Part shown: piece after piece, positions 33,300-41,588 of the stretch | Layout of the letters: the number at the start of each line of letters is the position of its first letter | Numbering within the stretch: position 1 is the first letter of the stretch | The notes under the pieces: model-generated | The model's input: the letters and a program-made list of their open reading frames with translations, nothing else | The model's database searches: none | Told to the model about the DNA's origin: nothing | Translations under genes and position numbers: made by a program | Source of the DNA: Curtobacterium sp. MCBA15_001 | Lineage (GTDB): Bacteria > Actinomycetota > Actinomycetes > Actinomycetales > Microbacteriaceae | Direction of reading: 5' to 3' | DNA: 64,000 bases | NCBI RefSeq assembly: GCF_001864835.1 | Contig: NZ_MJGI01000025.1 | Span: 228,420 to 292,419 of the forward strand

Positions 33300-35957
33300 A
33301 TGCAGACCGCAGAGATCCGCCGCCGTTGGCTCCAGTACTTCGGCGACCGAGGCCACACCGTCGTCCCGTCCGCCTCGCTCGTCTCGGACGACCCGTCGCT
33401 GCTGTTCACGGTCGCCGGCATGGTGCCCTTCATCCCGTACCTGACGGGCCTCATCCCCGCGCCGTACCCCCGTGCGACGAGCGTGCAGAAGGTCATCCGC
33501 ACGAACGACATCGAAGAAGTCGGCAAGACCCCGCGGCACGGCACGTTCTTCCAGATGAACGGCAACTTCTCGTTCGGCGACTACTTCAAGGAGCAGGCGA
33601 TCCAGTACGCCTGGGAGTTCCTGACGTCGCCCGAGTCCGACGGCGGCCTCGGGTTCTCGCCGGACGACCTGTGGGTCACCGTGTACGAGGACGACGACGA
33701 GGCGATCGCCTTCTGGAAGCAGCACTCCTCGCTGCCGGACGAGCGCATCCAGCGCCTCGGCAAGGACACCAACTACTGGTCGACCGGCCAGCCCGGCCCG
33801 GCGGGCCCCTGCTCCGAGATCTTCTTCGACCGTGGTCCCGCCTACGGCATCGACGGCGGTCCGGCGACCGACGACGACCGCTACGTCGAGATCTGGAACC
33901 TCGTGTTCATGCAGTACCAGATCCAGAACGTGCGGTCGAAGGTCGACTTCGACATCACTGGCGAGCTGCCGAAGAAGAACATCGACACCGGCATGGGGCT
34001 CGAGCGCGTCGCCTTCATCAAGCAGGGCGTCGACAACATGTACGAGATCGACCAGGTGCGTCCGGTCCTCGACCGCGCGTCGGCGATCTCCGGCCGTCGG
34101 TACGGCGCGGTCCACGAGGACGACGTCCGTATGCGCGTCATCGCGGACCACGTGCGCTCGGCCCTCATGCTCATCGCCGACGGTGTGTCGCCGTCGAACG
34201 AGGGCCGCGGCTACATCCTCCGTCGCCTGCTCCGACGCACCGTCCGTGCGATGCGACTGCTCGGCGTCGAGGGCGCGACCTTCCCCGAGCTCTTCCCCGC
34301 CTCGCGCGACGCGATGGCGGACGCCTACCCCGAGGTCGCGAGCGACTACGACCGCATCGCGCGCATCGCCTACGCGGAAGAGGAGACCTTCCTCCGCACC
34401 CTGGCGCAGGGCACGACGATCCTCGACGTCGCCGTCGACCGCGCGAAGCAGGACAACCAGCCGGCGATCGGTGGGGACACCGCGTTCCTGCTGCACGACA
34501 CCTTCGGCTTCCCGATCGACCTGACGATGGAGATGGCCGAGGAAGCCGGCGTCCACGTCGACCGCGGCGCCTTCGACACGCTGATGTCCGAGCAGCGTGC
34601 GCGAGCCAAGGCCGACGCCAAGAGCAAGAAGACCGCGCTGGCCGACCTCAGCGTCTACAGCGCGTTCCGCGCGGCGGGCGAGACGACCTTCCTGGGCTAC
34701 GACGCCCTCGAGGCCGAGTCCACCGTGCTCGGCATCATCGTCGACGGTGCGAGCGTCGACCGTGCCGTGGTCGGCGACATCGCCGAGGTCGTCCTCAGCG
34801 AGACCTCGCTCTACGCCGAGTCCGGCGGTCAGGACGCCGACCAGGGCTCGATCGTCGGCAACGGCTTCGACCTCGAGGTGCTCGACGTGCAGCGCCCGGT
34901 CTCCGGACTCTGGAGCCACACGGTGCAGGTGCGCTCCGGCGAGGTCGCGGTCGGTGCAGCCGCCACGACGGTCGTCGACGCCGAGTACCGCCGCGGCGCC
35001 ACGCAGGCGCACTCCGCCACCCACCTGGTGAACGCGGCTCTGCGCGACATCCTCGGCCCCGAAGCGCTGCAGGCCGGCTCGTACAACAAGGCGGGCTACA
35101 TGCGGCTGGACTTCTCGTGGAGCCAGCCGATCTCGATCAGCACGCGCTCGGAGATCGAAGAGGTCGTCAACACGGCGATCCGTTCGGACCTGCAGGTCTC
35201 GACGCGGGTCCTGCCGCTCGACACCGCGAAGGAGCTCGGCGCCCAGGCGCTGTTCGGAGAGAAGTACGGCGCCGAGGTCCGCATGGTCGACATCGGCGGC
35301 CCGTGGTCGCGCGAGCTCTGCGGTGGCACGCACGTCGCCTCGAGCGCGCAGGTCGGCCTGGTGAACCTGGTCGGCGAAGCGAGCGTCGGGTCGACGAACC
35401 GTCGCGTCGAGGCACTGGTCGGACTCGAGGGCTTCCGCGAGCTGGCGGTCGAGCGGACGATCGTGTCGCAGCTCTCGAGCGCCCTCAAGGCCCCGCGGAA
35501 CGACCTGCCCGGCCGCGTGCAGTCCCTGATGGAGGACCTGCGTGTCGCCCAGAAGCGGATCGCCGAGTTCGAGTCGGCAGGGCTGGCACAGCGCGTCCCC
35601 GCGATCGCGAGGCTCGCCACCACCGTCGGCACGACCACGGTCGTCGCCGAGTCCGTCGACGGCGTGAAGTCCGCTGACGACCTGCGCTCCCTGGCGACCG
35701 GTGTCCGCGCGCAGCTCGGTGACGGCGCTGCCGTGGTCGTCCTGGGCGGCGTCGTCGGTGGCAAGCCCGCGGTGATCGTCGCGACGAACGACGCGGCCCG
35801 CGCGGCCGGTGTGCAGGCTGGTCCCCTCGCGAAGGAGGCCGCCGGCGTGCTCGGCGGTGGCGGCGGTGGCAAGCCGGACCTGGCGCAGGGCGGCGGTACG
35901 GACGCGTCCGCGCTGCCGGCAGCGCTCCGGGCGGTCACCGCTCGGCTCGCGGGCTGA
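33300..35957 (+). CDS. alaS: Alanyl-tRNA synthetase
   Basis: The 885-residue class II synthetase charges tRNA-Ala and edits Ser and Gly errors. The catalytic domain starts with the MQTAEIRRRWLQYF helix and contains TSVQKVIRTNDIEEVGKTPRH, FFQMNGNFSFGDYFK and NIDTGMGLERVAF. The editing domain carries AHSATHLVNAAL (His pair of the zinc site) and CGGTHVASSAQVG. The C-terminal domain is Gly-rich and ends in GGGGGGKPDLAQGGG. Start ATG 33300 follows aggaag. It lies with ruvX, mltG and aro genes in the order common to actinobacteria. Confidence 0.97.
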   Translation: MQTAEIRRRWLQYFGDRGHTVVPSASLVSDDPSLLFTVAGMVPFIPYLTGLIPAPYPRATSVQKVIRTNDIEEVGKTPRHGTFFQMNGNFSFGDYFKEQAIQYAWEFLTSPESDGGLGFSPDDLWVTVYEDDDEAIAFWKQHSSLPDERIQRLGKDTNYWSTGQPGPAGPCSEIFFDRGPAYGIDGGPATDDDRYVEIWNLVFMQYQIQNVRSKVDFDITGELPKKNIDTGMGLERVAFIKQGVDNMYEIDQVRPVLDRASAISGRRYGAVHEDDVRMRVIADHVRSALMLIADGVSPSNEGRGYILRRLLRRTVRAMRLLGVEGATFPELFPASRDAMADAYPEVASDYDRIARIAYAEEETFLRTLAQGTTILDVAVDRAKQDNQPAIGGDTAFLLHDTFGFPIDLTMEMAEEAGVHVDRGAFDTLMSEQRARAKADAKSKKTALADLSVYSAFRAAGETTFLGYDALEAESTVLGIIVDGASVDRAVVGDIAEVVLSETSLYAESGGQDADQGSIVGNGFDLEVLDVQRPVSGLWSHTVQVRSGEVAVGAAATTVVDAEYRRGATQAHSATHLVNAALRDILGPEALQAGSYNKAGYMRLDFSWSQPISISTRSEIEEVVNTAIRSDLQVSTRVLPLDTAKELGAQALFGEKYGAEVRMVDIGGPWSRELCGGTHVASSAQVGLVNLVGEASVGSTNRRVEALVGLEGFRELAVERTIVSQLSSALKAPRNDLPGRVQSLMEDLRVAQKRIAEFESAGLAQRVPAIARLATTVGTTTVVAESVDGVKSADDLRSLATGVRAQLGDGAAVVVLGGVVGGKPAVIVATNDAARAAGVQAGPLAKEAAGVLGGGGGGKPDLAQGGGTDASALPAALRAVTARLAG

Positions 35958-35962
35958 CCGCG

Positions 35963-36412
35963 GTGATGCGGTCCGGGCGCCGGCTCGGCATCGACGTCGG
36001 TCGGGCCCGGATCGGGGTCGCCGTGTGCGACCGGGACGGTCTGATCGCCACCCCGGTCGAGACGGTCCGTCGGCACGCGGCGTCCGACGTCGCGCGGATC
36101 GTGGCGATCGCTGACGAGTACGAGGTGCTCGAGTTCGTCGTGGGGTTGCCCCTGTCGATGTCGGGGGAGGACACCGCCTCCACCGCGGATGCGCGGGCGT
36201 TCGCGGACCGGCTGGCAGCGCATCGACCGGTCCGGCTGGTCGACGAGCGGATGTCGACGGTCACGGCGCAGCGTGGGCTGCACCAGGCTGGTCGGAACAC
36301 GAAGAACTCGCGGGCCGTGATCGACCAAGCGGCCGCTGTTATCATTCTGCAACATGCGCTCGATCACGAGCGTTCGTCAGGCGCCCCTCCGGGGGCCACG
36401 CTCCGCGAGTAG
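35963..36412 (+). CDS. ruvX: Holliday junction resolvase-like pre-16S rRNA nuclease
   Basis: RuvX (YqgF) has an RNase H-like fold and is thought to process the 5' end of pre-16S rRNA. The 149-residue protein shows the first catalytic Asp in RLGIDVGRARIGVAV, the LEFVVGLPLSMSGED segment with Glu/Asp, and DERMSTVTAQRGLH near the C terminus followed by IDQAAAVIILQHALD. The GTG start at 35963 lies six bases after the alaS stop. An alternative is the adjacent ATG. It is followed by mltG, whose open frame begins within this gene's 3' end. Confidence 0.93.
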   Translation: MMRSGRRLGIDVGRARIGVAVCDRDGLIATPVETVRRHAASDVARIVAIADEYEVLEFVVGLPLSMSGEDTASTADARAFADRLAAHRPVRLVDERMSTVTAQRGLHQAGRNTKNSRAVIDQAAAVIILQHALDHERSSGAPPGATLRE

Positions 36413-36482
36413 GCTGCCCTCCCGTCGTCACCGAAGCGACGGAGTCACCGAGGAGTCGCCCCCACCGAGAGACCGAGGACCG

Positions 36483-38021
36483 TTGGCAGACGACCTGGAC
36501 TGGAACGCGATCATCGCCTCCGGCAACGACGCCGAGCGACCGGGCAAGCAGCCCGTCGACGGCCGATCCGACGACCGAGACGACGCCCCGGCAGCAGCGG
36601 GTGCGCCCCAGCCGATGTCCCGCCGGGAGGCGCGGGCCCGGTCCGCAGCGCAGGCTGACGCGGCAGACACCACGGCCCAGGTGCCGCAGGCACGGAGCGA
36701 GACGCCGCAGGGACCGAACGACGCGCCGCCAGCGGTGGACGACGCGCCACAGGCGCGGGCCGACGCGCCCCAGGCGCACGGCGAGGACGCGCTCCACCCC
36801 GAGGTGCACGCACTGTTGTCCGACGGCGTCGCTGCCGACGGCGTCGCTGCCGACGGCGGGGCGGTCGTCGGCGGTGGCGGTGGAGCCGCGGGAGGCGGAC
36901 GCGGTGGTCGTCGTGGCGGAGGCGGGCGATCCTCCCGGCCGCCGCGCGAGCCACGACGCCGATCGCGTGCGGGGCTGATCGCGGGGATCGTCATCGTCGC
37001 GCTCGTGCTGGCCGCAGGTGTCGGCGCGTACGCGTTCGCCGCGCCGAAGGTGCGGCAGATCGTCGGGGCCATCTCCGGTTCGCAGGAGTCCGACGACTAC
37101 ACCGGTTCCGGGACCTCGAAGGTCACCATCACGATCAAGCAGGGTGACATCGGCGAGGACGTCGCGAAGACCCTGCAGCGCAGCGGGGTCGTCAAGACCT
37201 CGACCGCGTTCTACAAGCTGCTGTTGTCCTCGGCCGACGTGCAGTTCCAGCCGGGCTCGTACGCGCTGAAGAAGCACATGAGCTCCAAGGCCGCCCTCGC
37301 GGCCCTGCAGGACAAGGCGAACCGGGTCACGGCGTCGATCATCATCCCCGAGGGCACGGCGCTCAAGGACATCGAGGCCGGCATGGTCTCGAAGGCGGGT
37401 CTGTCGGAGGAGCAGGTCTCGTCCGCGGCGAAGGAGGTCGGTGCCTACGGGCTGCCGAGCGGCGTCACCTCGCTCGAGGGCTGGTTGTTCCCCGCGACCT
37501 ACCCGATCAACCCGGGTTGGACGGCGAAGCAGTACTTCCAGTCGATGGTCGACACGATGAAGCAGCACCTTGCGACTGCCGGCGTCGCCGAGGCCGACCA
37601 GGAGCGCGTCATCGTGTTCGCGTCCCTGGTGCAGCGCGAGGCCGGACTGGCCGCGGACTACCCGAAGGTCGCCCGGGTCTTCCAGAACCGTCTCGACCAG
37701 GGCATGAAGCTGCAGTCCGACGCCACCGTGGCGTACGGCACGGGCAACACGCACCGCGTGACGACCACCGACGCCGAACGCAACGACGCCTCGAACCCCT
37801 ACAACACCTACGTGCACGAAGGGCTGCCGCCCGGACCGATCTCGAACCCGGGCGACGTCGCCATCCAGGCCGTCACCCACCCGGCGGACGGCAACTGGCT
37901 GTACTTCGTGACGGTGAACCTGGAGACCGGGGAGACCGTGTTCTCCGACACCTACGCGCAGCACCAGGACGCCGTCAAGCAGTTCCAGGCGTGGCTCCGC
38001 GCGAACCCGTCGTACCAGTAG
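36483..38021 (+). CDS. mltG: Endolytic murein transglycosylase
   Basis: MltG (YceG) cuts nascent peptidoglycan strands and so limits glycan length. The 512-residue protein has a long cytoplasmic N-terminal tail (~160 residues, rich in Ala, Asp, Pro and repeats of DAPQA type, then a Gly/Arg run), a membrane helix at about 164-186, a LysM-like part, and the YceG domain with the catalytic Glu386 in LVQREAGL and signatures LQSDATVAYG, SNPYNTY and LPPGPISNPG. TTG 36483 is chosen because it follows ruvX and a gagaccgagg Shine-Dalgarno-like stretch; ATG 36354 would overlap ruvX by 59 bases and remains possible. Confidence 0.93.
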   Translation: MADDLDWNAIIASGNDAERPGKQPVDGRSDDRDDAPAAAGAPQPMSRREARARSAAQADAADTTAQVPQARSETPQGPNDAPPAVDDAPQARADAPQAHGEDALHPEVHALLSDGVAADGVAADGGAVVGGGGGAAGGGRGGRRGGGGRSSRPPREPRRRSRAGLIAGIVIVALVLAAGVGAYAFAAPKVRQIVGAISGSQESDDYTGSGTSKVTITIKQGDIGEDVAKTLQRSGVVKTSTAFYKLLLSSADVQFQPGSYALKKHMSSKAALAALQDKANRVTASIIIPEGTALKDIEAGMVSKAGLSEEQVSSAAKEVGAYGLPSGVTSLEGWLFPATYPINPGWTAKQYFQSMVDTMKQHLATAGVAEADQERVIVFASLVQREAGLAADYPKVARVFQNRLDQGMKLQSDATVAYGTGNTHRVTTTDAERNDASNPYNTYVHEGLPPGPISNPGDVAIQAVTHPADGNWLYFVTVNLETGETVFSDTYAQHQDAVKQFQAWLRANPSYQ

Positions 38022-38029
38022 CGGCCAGG

Positions 38030-38069
38030 CCTCCCACGGGCGCGCAACGCAGACGGCGCCTGTGGGAGG
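38030..38069 (+). terminator. Hairpin after mltG that buries the aroC Shine-Dalgarno
   Basis: Bases 38030-38043 pair with 38056-38069 in a 14-bp stem with a single G-U pair and a 12-base loop. The right arm contains ggagg of the aroC Shine-Dalgarno (38065-38070). It can work as a terminator for mltG and would also block aroC translation when folded. Confidence 0.6.
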
Positions 38070-38078
38070 ATGGGCACC

Positions 38079-39299
38079 ATGCTTCGTTGGTTGACCGCTG
38101 GTGAGTCCCACGGACCCGAACTGATCGCGATGCTCGAGGGCCTGCCCGCCGGCGTCCCGGTGTCGTTCGAGTCCATCCGTACCGACCTCGCGCGGCGCAA
38201 GCTCGGCTACGGTCGTGGCTCCCGCATGAAGTTCGAGCAGGACGAACTGCACGTCTCCGGCGGTGTGCGCCACGGGTACTCCCTGGGCAGCCCGATCGCG
38301 ATCCGCATCGGCAACACCGAGTGGCCCAAGTGGGTCGAGGTCATGAACCCCGAGCCCGTCGAGCAGACCGAGCTCTCGCGCGGCCGCAGCGCGCCGCTGA
38401 CCCGCCCGCGTCCCGGTCACGCCGACCTGGTGGGGATGCAGAAGTACGGCTTCGACGAGGCCCGACCGATCCTCGAGCGTGCGTCGGCCCGCGAGACCGC
38501 TGCCCGCGTGGCGCTCGGCGCCGTCGCCAAGGCCTTCCTCGCCGAACTCGGCATGCGCTCGGTGGCGCACACGCTGCAGGTCGGGACGGTCCGCGTGCCG
38601 GACGGCACCGCGCTCCCGCAGCCCGACGACGTCGACCGCCTCGACGAGGACCAGCTGCGCTGCTTCGACGCGGACACCTCCGCGCGCATGGTGACCGAGG
38701 TCGAGGCCGCCAAGAAGGACGGCGACACCCTCGGTGGCGTGGTCGAGGTGCTGTTCTACGGCGTCCCGCCGGGGCTCGGCTCGCACGTGCAGTGGGACCG
38801 GCGCCTCGACGCGCGGCTCGCAGCGGCGATCATGGGCATCCAGGCGATCAAGGGCGTCGAGGTCGGCGACGGGTTCGCGACAGCCGGTCGTCGCGGTTCC
38901 GCGGCGCACGACGAGCTGTACCGCGAGGACGGCGAGATCATCCGGACGAGCGACCGTGCCGGCGGGACCGAGGGCGGCATGTCCACCGGTACCGTGCTGC
39001 GCGTCCGCGCCGCGATGAAGCCGATCGCGACGATCCCGCACGCACTCCACACGATCGACGTCGCGACCGGCGAGGACGCCTCGGCGCACCACCAGCGGTC
39101 CGACGTCTGCGCCGTCCCGGCGTCGGGTGTCGTCGCCGAGGCGATGGTGGCCCTGACGCTCGCCGATGCCGTGCTCGAGAAGTTCGGGGGCGACAACGTC
39201 GTCGAGACCAAGCGCAACCTGGAGGCGTACCTCGCGTCGATCCCGGAGACGCTGCGGTCGCGGCGCACGGAGCCGGCAGCCCCCTCCGCGACCTGGTGA
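38079..39299 (+). CDS. aroC: Chorismate synthase
   Basis: AroC turns EPSP into chorismate, the last shared step of aromatic biosynthesis, using reduced FMN as cofactor. The 406-residue protein has the family signatures [51 protein letters not shown] and [20 protein letters not shown] 38079 gives the conserved [12 protein letters not shown] start with ggagga nine bases upstream; the ATG at 38070 lies inside the Shine-Dalgarno. The stop overlaps aroK by four bases, so aroC-aroK-aroB is one unit. Confidence 0.97.
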   Translation: MLRWLTAGESHGPELIAMLEGLPAGVPVSFESIRTDLARRKLGYGRGSRMKFEQDELHVSGGVRHGYSLGSPIAIRIGNTEWPKWVEVMNPEPVEQTELSRGRSAPLTRPRPGHADLVGMQKYGFDEARPILERASARETAARVALGAVAKAFLAELGMRSVAHTLQVGTVRVPDGTALPQPDDVDRLDEDQLRCFDADTSARMVTEVEAAKKDGDTLGGVVEVLFYGVPPGLGSHVQWDRRLDARLAAAIMGIQAIKGVEVGDGFATAGRRGSAAHDELYREDGEIIRTSDRAGGTEGGMSTGTVLRVRAAMKPIATIPHALHTIDVATGEDASAHHQRSDVCAVPASGVVAEAMVALTLADAVLEKFGGDNVVETKRNLEAYLASIPETLRSRRTEPAAPSATW

Positions 39300-39871
39300 G
39301 CGGAGCGGGGACGGACGGCGGCTCGGCCGGGCACGATCGGCCCGGCCCGGACCTGCCGGACACGACGCCGGTCGTCGTGATCGGCCCGATGGGCGCGGGC
39401 AAGTCCACCGTGGGCAAGCGCGTCGCGAAGCGCCTGGGCGTCCCGTTCACCGACACCGACCGCCTGATCGTCCGTCAGCACGGCCCGATCCCGGCGATCT
39501 TCGCCGACCGAGGCGAACCGGCGTTCCGGCAGCTCGAGGCCGACGCCGTGCGCCAGGCGCTCGAGACCGGCGGCGTGGTCGCCGTCGGTGGGGGAGCCGT
39601 CACCCACGCGGCCACGCGTGACGCCCTGGTCGGCGCACGCGTCGTCCTGCTCACCGTCTCGCCCGAAGCCGTCGCCGAACGCATCAGCGGGTCCGACCGC
39701 CCCCTGCTCGCAGCCGGCGGCATCGACGCCTGGCAGACCATCCTGGACGAGCGGGCCGCGACCTACGCGGAACTCGCGCACGTCGTCGTCGACACCTCCC
39801 GCCGCCCGATGTCGCACGTCGTCGACGACGTCGTGGCCTGGGTGCGGGGAACCACCGAAGGAGCACCGTGA
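39296..39871 (+). CDS. aroK: Shikimate kinase
   Basis: Shikimate kinase phosphorylates shikimate at the 3-hydroxyl with ATP. The 191-residue protein has the P-loop [15 protein letters not shown], the shikimate-binding DTDR motif (FTDTDRLIV), FRQLEADAV (the FR-x-x-E motif), [14 protein letters not shown] and the lid region SGSDRPLLA. The N-terminal ~25 residues before the P-loop are an acidic extension. GTG 39296 overlaps the aroC stop, and the TGA overlaps the aroB GTG in the same way. Confidence 0.96.
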   Translation: MSGAGTDGGSAGHDRPGPDLPDTTPVVVIGPMGAGKSTVGKRVAKRLGVPFTDTDRLIVRQHGPIPAIFADRGEPAFRQLEADAVRQALETGGVVAVGGGAVTHAATRDALVGARVVLLTVSPEAVAERISGSDRPLLAAGGIDAWQTILDERAATYAELAHVVVDTSRRPMSHVVDDVVAWVRGTTEGAP

Positions 39872-40965
39872 CCGAGTCGATCCTGCCCGAGGGCACCACC
39901 GAGATCCGCGTCGGCGGTGAGGACGGCTACGTCGTGGCGGTCGGCAACGGGCTGCTCGGGTCCGTGCCCGCGCTGCTGGGTCCGCGGGTCGCGAAGGTGC
40001 TCATCGTGCACGCCCCCACGCTCGGCGCGCGTGCGGAGGACCTGCGGAAGCTCCTGGTCGAGGCCGGGCTCGAGGCACTCATCGCCGAGGTGCCCGACGC
40101 CGAGGCCGCCAAGCGCGTCGAGGTGGCTGCGTTCTGCTGGCAGGTGATGGGGCAGTCCGACTTCACCCGGACCGACGCCGTGATCGGCCTGGGCGGCGGC
40201 GCCGTGACCGACCTGGCCGGGTTCGTCGCCGCGACCTGGTTGCGCGGTGTGCCGTTCATCGGGATCCCGACCAGCGTGCTCGGCATGGTGGACGCCAGCG
40301 TCGGCGGCAAGACCGGCATCAACACGAACGAGGGCAAGAACCTCGTCGGGGCCTTCGCGGCACCGCGGGCGGTCGTCGTCGACCTCGACCTGGTGGCCAC
40401 CCTGCCGCGGAACGACGTCCTGACCGGCTTCGCCGAGATCGTCAAGGCCGGCTTCATCGCGGTGCCGGAGATCCTCGACGTGATCGAGGCCGACGTCGAC
40501 CGGGCAACGGACTGGACGACGCCAGAGTTCCGTCGGGTCGTCGAGCTGGCGATCGAGCTCAAGGCCCGCGTGGTGTCGGAGGACTTCACCGAGCAGGGGC
40601 GGCGCGAGGTCCTGAACTACGGACACACGCTGGGCCACGCCATCGAGCACGCCGAGCGCTACCAGTGGCGGCACGGCGCCGCGGTGTCCGTCGGGATGGT
40701 CTTCGCCGCCGAGCTCGCGCGGTTGACCGGGCACCTGGACGACGCCACCGTCGACCGGCACCGCGCGATCCTGGAGTCGCTGTCGCTGCCGACGACGTAC
40801 CCGCTCGGCCGCTGGCAGTCGCTGCTGGCGACGATGCGGCGCGACAAGAAGGCCCGCGCGGGGATGCTGCGGTTCATCGTGTTGGACGGTGTCGGCAAGC
40901 CGGTCACGCTCGAGGGGCCAGAGGACCACCTGCTCTTCACTGCCTACCAAGAGGTCGGCGTCTAG
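39868..40965 (+). CDS. aroB: 3-dehydroquinate synthase
   Basis: AroB converts DAHP into 3-dehydroquinate, using NAD and a divalent metal. The 365-residue protein has the NAD-binding GLGGGAVTDLAGFVAATWLRG, TSVLGMVDASVGGKTGIN, KNLVGAF and the metal-binding Glu/His residues in GFAEIVKAG, LNYGHTLGHAIE and WRHGAAVSVGM. It ends the aroCKB unit; aroQ, which often follows, is not here. Start GTG 39868 overlaps the aroK stop. Confidence 0.97.
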   Translation: MTESILPEGTTEIRVGGEDGYVVAVGNGLLGSVPALLGPRVAKVLIVHAPTLGARAEDLRKLLVEAGLEALIAEVPDAEAAKRVEVAAFCWQVMGQSDFTRTDAVIGLGGGAVTDLAGFVAATWLRGVPFIGIPTSVLGMVDASVGGKTGINTNEGKNLVGAFAAPRAVVVDLDLVATLPRNDVLTGFAEIVKAGFIAVPEILDVIEADVDRATDWTTPEFRRVVELAIELKARVVSEDFTEQGRREVLNYGHTLGHAIEHAERYQWRHGAAVSVGMVFAAELARLTGHLDDATVDRHRAILESLSLPTTYPLGRWQSLLATMRRDKKARAGMLRFIVLDGVGKPVTLEGPEDHLLFTAYQEVGV

Positions 40966-40975
40966 CCCGAGCGGG

Positions 40976-41143
40976 TCACCGCAGCACCTGCACCAGGCGC
41001 CGCCACCACCACTTGACGTGCATCGAGAGCGTGATGATGTTCGTCCTGTCGAACTCTGCCCGTTCTTCCGGCGTGGCGCCGTTGTCGAAGGCTTCCCGTT
41101 CGAACTCGTCCGTCGGTACGACGAGTGGCTTCCGCTTCAGCAC
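40976..41143 (-). CDS. Small basic/acidic hypothetical protein
   Basis: The 55-residue frame starts at GTG 41143, ten bases after a strong Shine-Dalgarno (aaggag, minus strand 41156-41151). The product starts with a basic stretch, then an acidic helix (EFEREAFDNGATPEERAEF), and ends in a Trp/Arg-rich amphipathic segment (HVKWWWRRLVQVLR). I recognise no family. Translation signal and sensible composition support it; a longer frame from ATG 41179 is less likely. It is convergent with aroB with only ten bases between the stops. Confidence 0.55.
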   Translation of the reverse strand: MLKRKPLVVPTDEFEREAFDNGATPEERAEFDRTNIITLSMHVKWWWRRLVQVLR

Positions 41144-41343
41144 GGTCCGTCTCCTTCTGCTCGCCGTCGCCGTCGGCATCGGCAGCCTGGCGGGTGATCA
41201 GTGTCATCGCGAGCTTGCGATCGTCCTTCGGAGCCCACCGTAGGCGGTGAAGTCGGCGGAGCACACTCGTCGATATGTCGTACTCCGGAGAGCCGGGTTC
41301 GGCCCTGATCGCCCAGGTGATCCGGTCCCGGGCATGGGTGCGG

Positions 41344-41460
41344 TCACTCGAGCGGCGTGACCGGTGAGCGGCGTGACTGGTGAGCGGCGACCCAGCTCAC
41401 GACGGCAGCGGTGACTGCCGCTCCGGCCGCGATGGTTGCTGCGATGAGGGCTGTGTCCAT
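41344..41460 (-). CDS. Possible single-helix membrane peptide
   Basis: A 38-residue frame from ATG 41460 encodes one good membrane helix (ALIAATIAAGAAVTAAVVSWV) followed by a basic tail whose last codons lie in the 16-base repeat. No clear Shine-Dalgarno or -10 box was seen, and it may not be translated. Confidence 0.25.
   Translation of the reverse strand: MDTALIAATIAAGAAVTAAVVSWVAAHQSRRSPVTPLE
41350..41391. repeat. 16-base tandem repeat
   Basis: Two full units (gagcggcgtgaccggt at 41350, gagcggcgtgactggt at 41366) and a partial third at 41382. One base differs between the full units. No function suggested. Confidence 0.75.
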
Positions 41461-41588
41461 GGGACGAGCGTGGCGTGCCAGAACCGGAGCGTGGCGGACG
41501 CCAGGCGATCTGTGGGCGACGACCCGGGCCTCCCGGCTTGTGGAGGAGCCACCTGCGGAACCCCAGCCCGGGGGAGCATGCTGATGAC

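Larger units (their letters stand above)
40966..41588. other. Sparse 623-base stretch between aroB and the AarF/UbiB gene
   Basis: Only one convincing small gene (40976-41143, minus) and one doubtful mini-ORF (41344-41460, minus) are present. A 16-base repeat (gagcggcgtgaccggt) occurs 2.6 times at 41350-41391. Several longer frames cross it on both strands without start signals or recognisable protein. No RNA gene or terminator was recognised. Confidence 0.6.

Noticed and set aside
41350..41391. CRISPR-like repeats
   Set aside because: Units are directly adjacent and 16 bases long, without spacers; no cas genes in the window.
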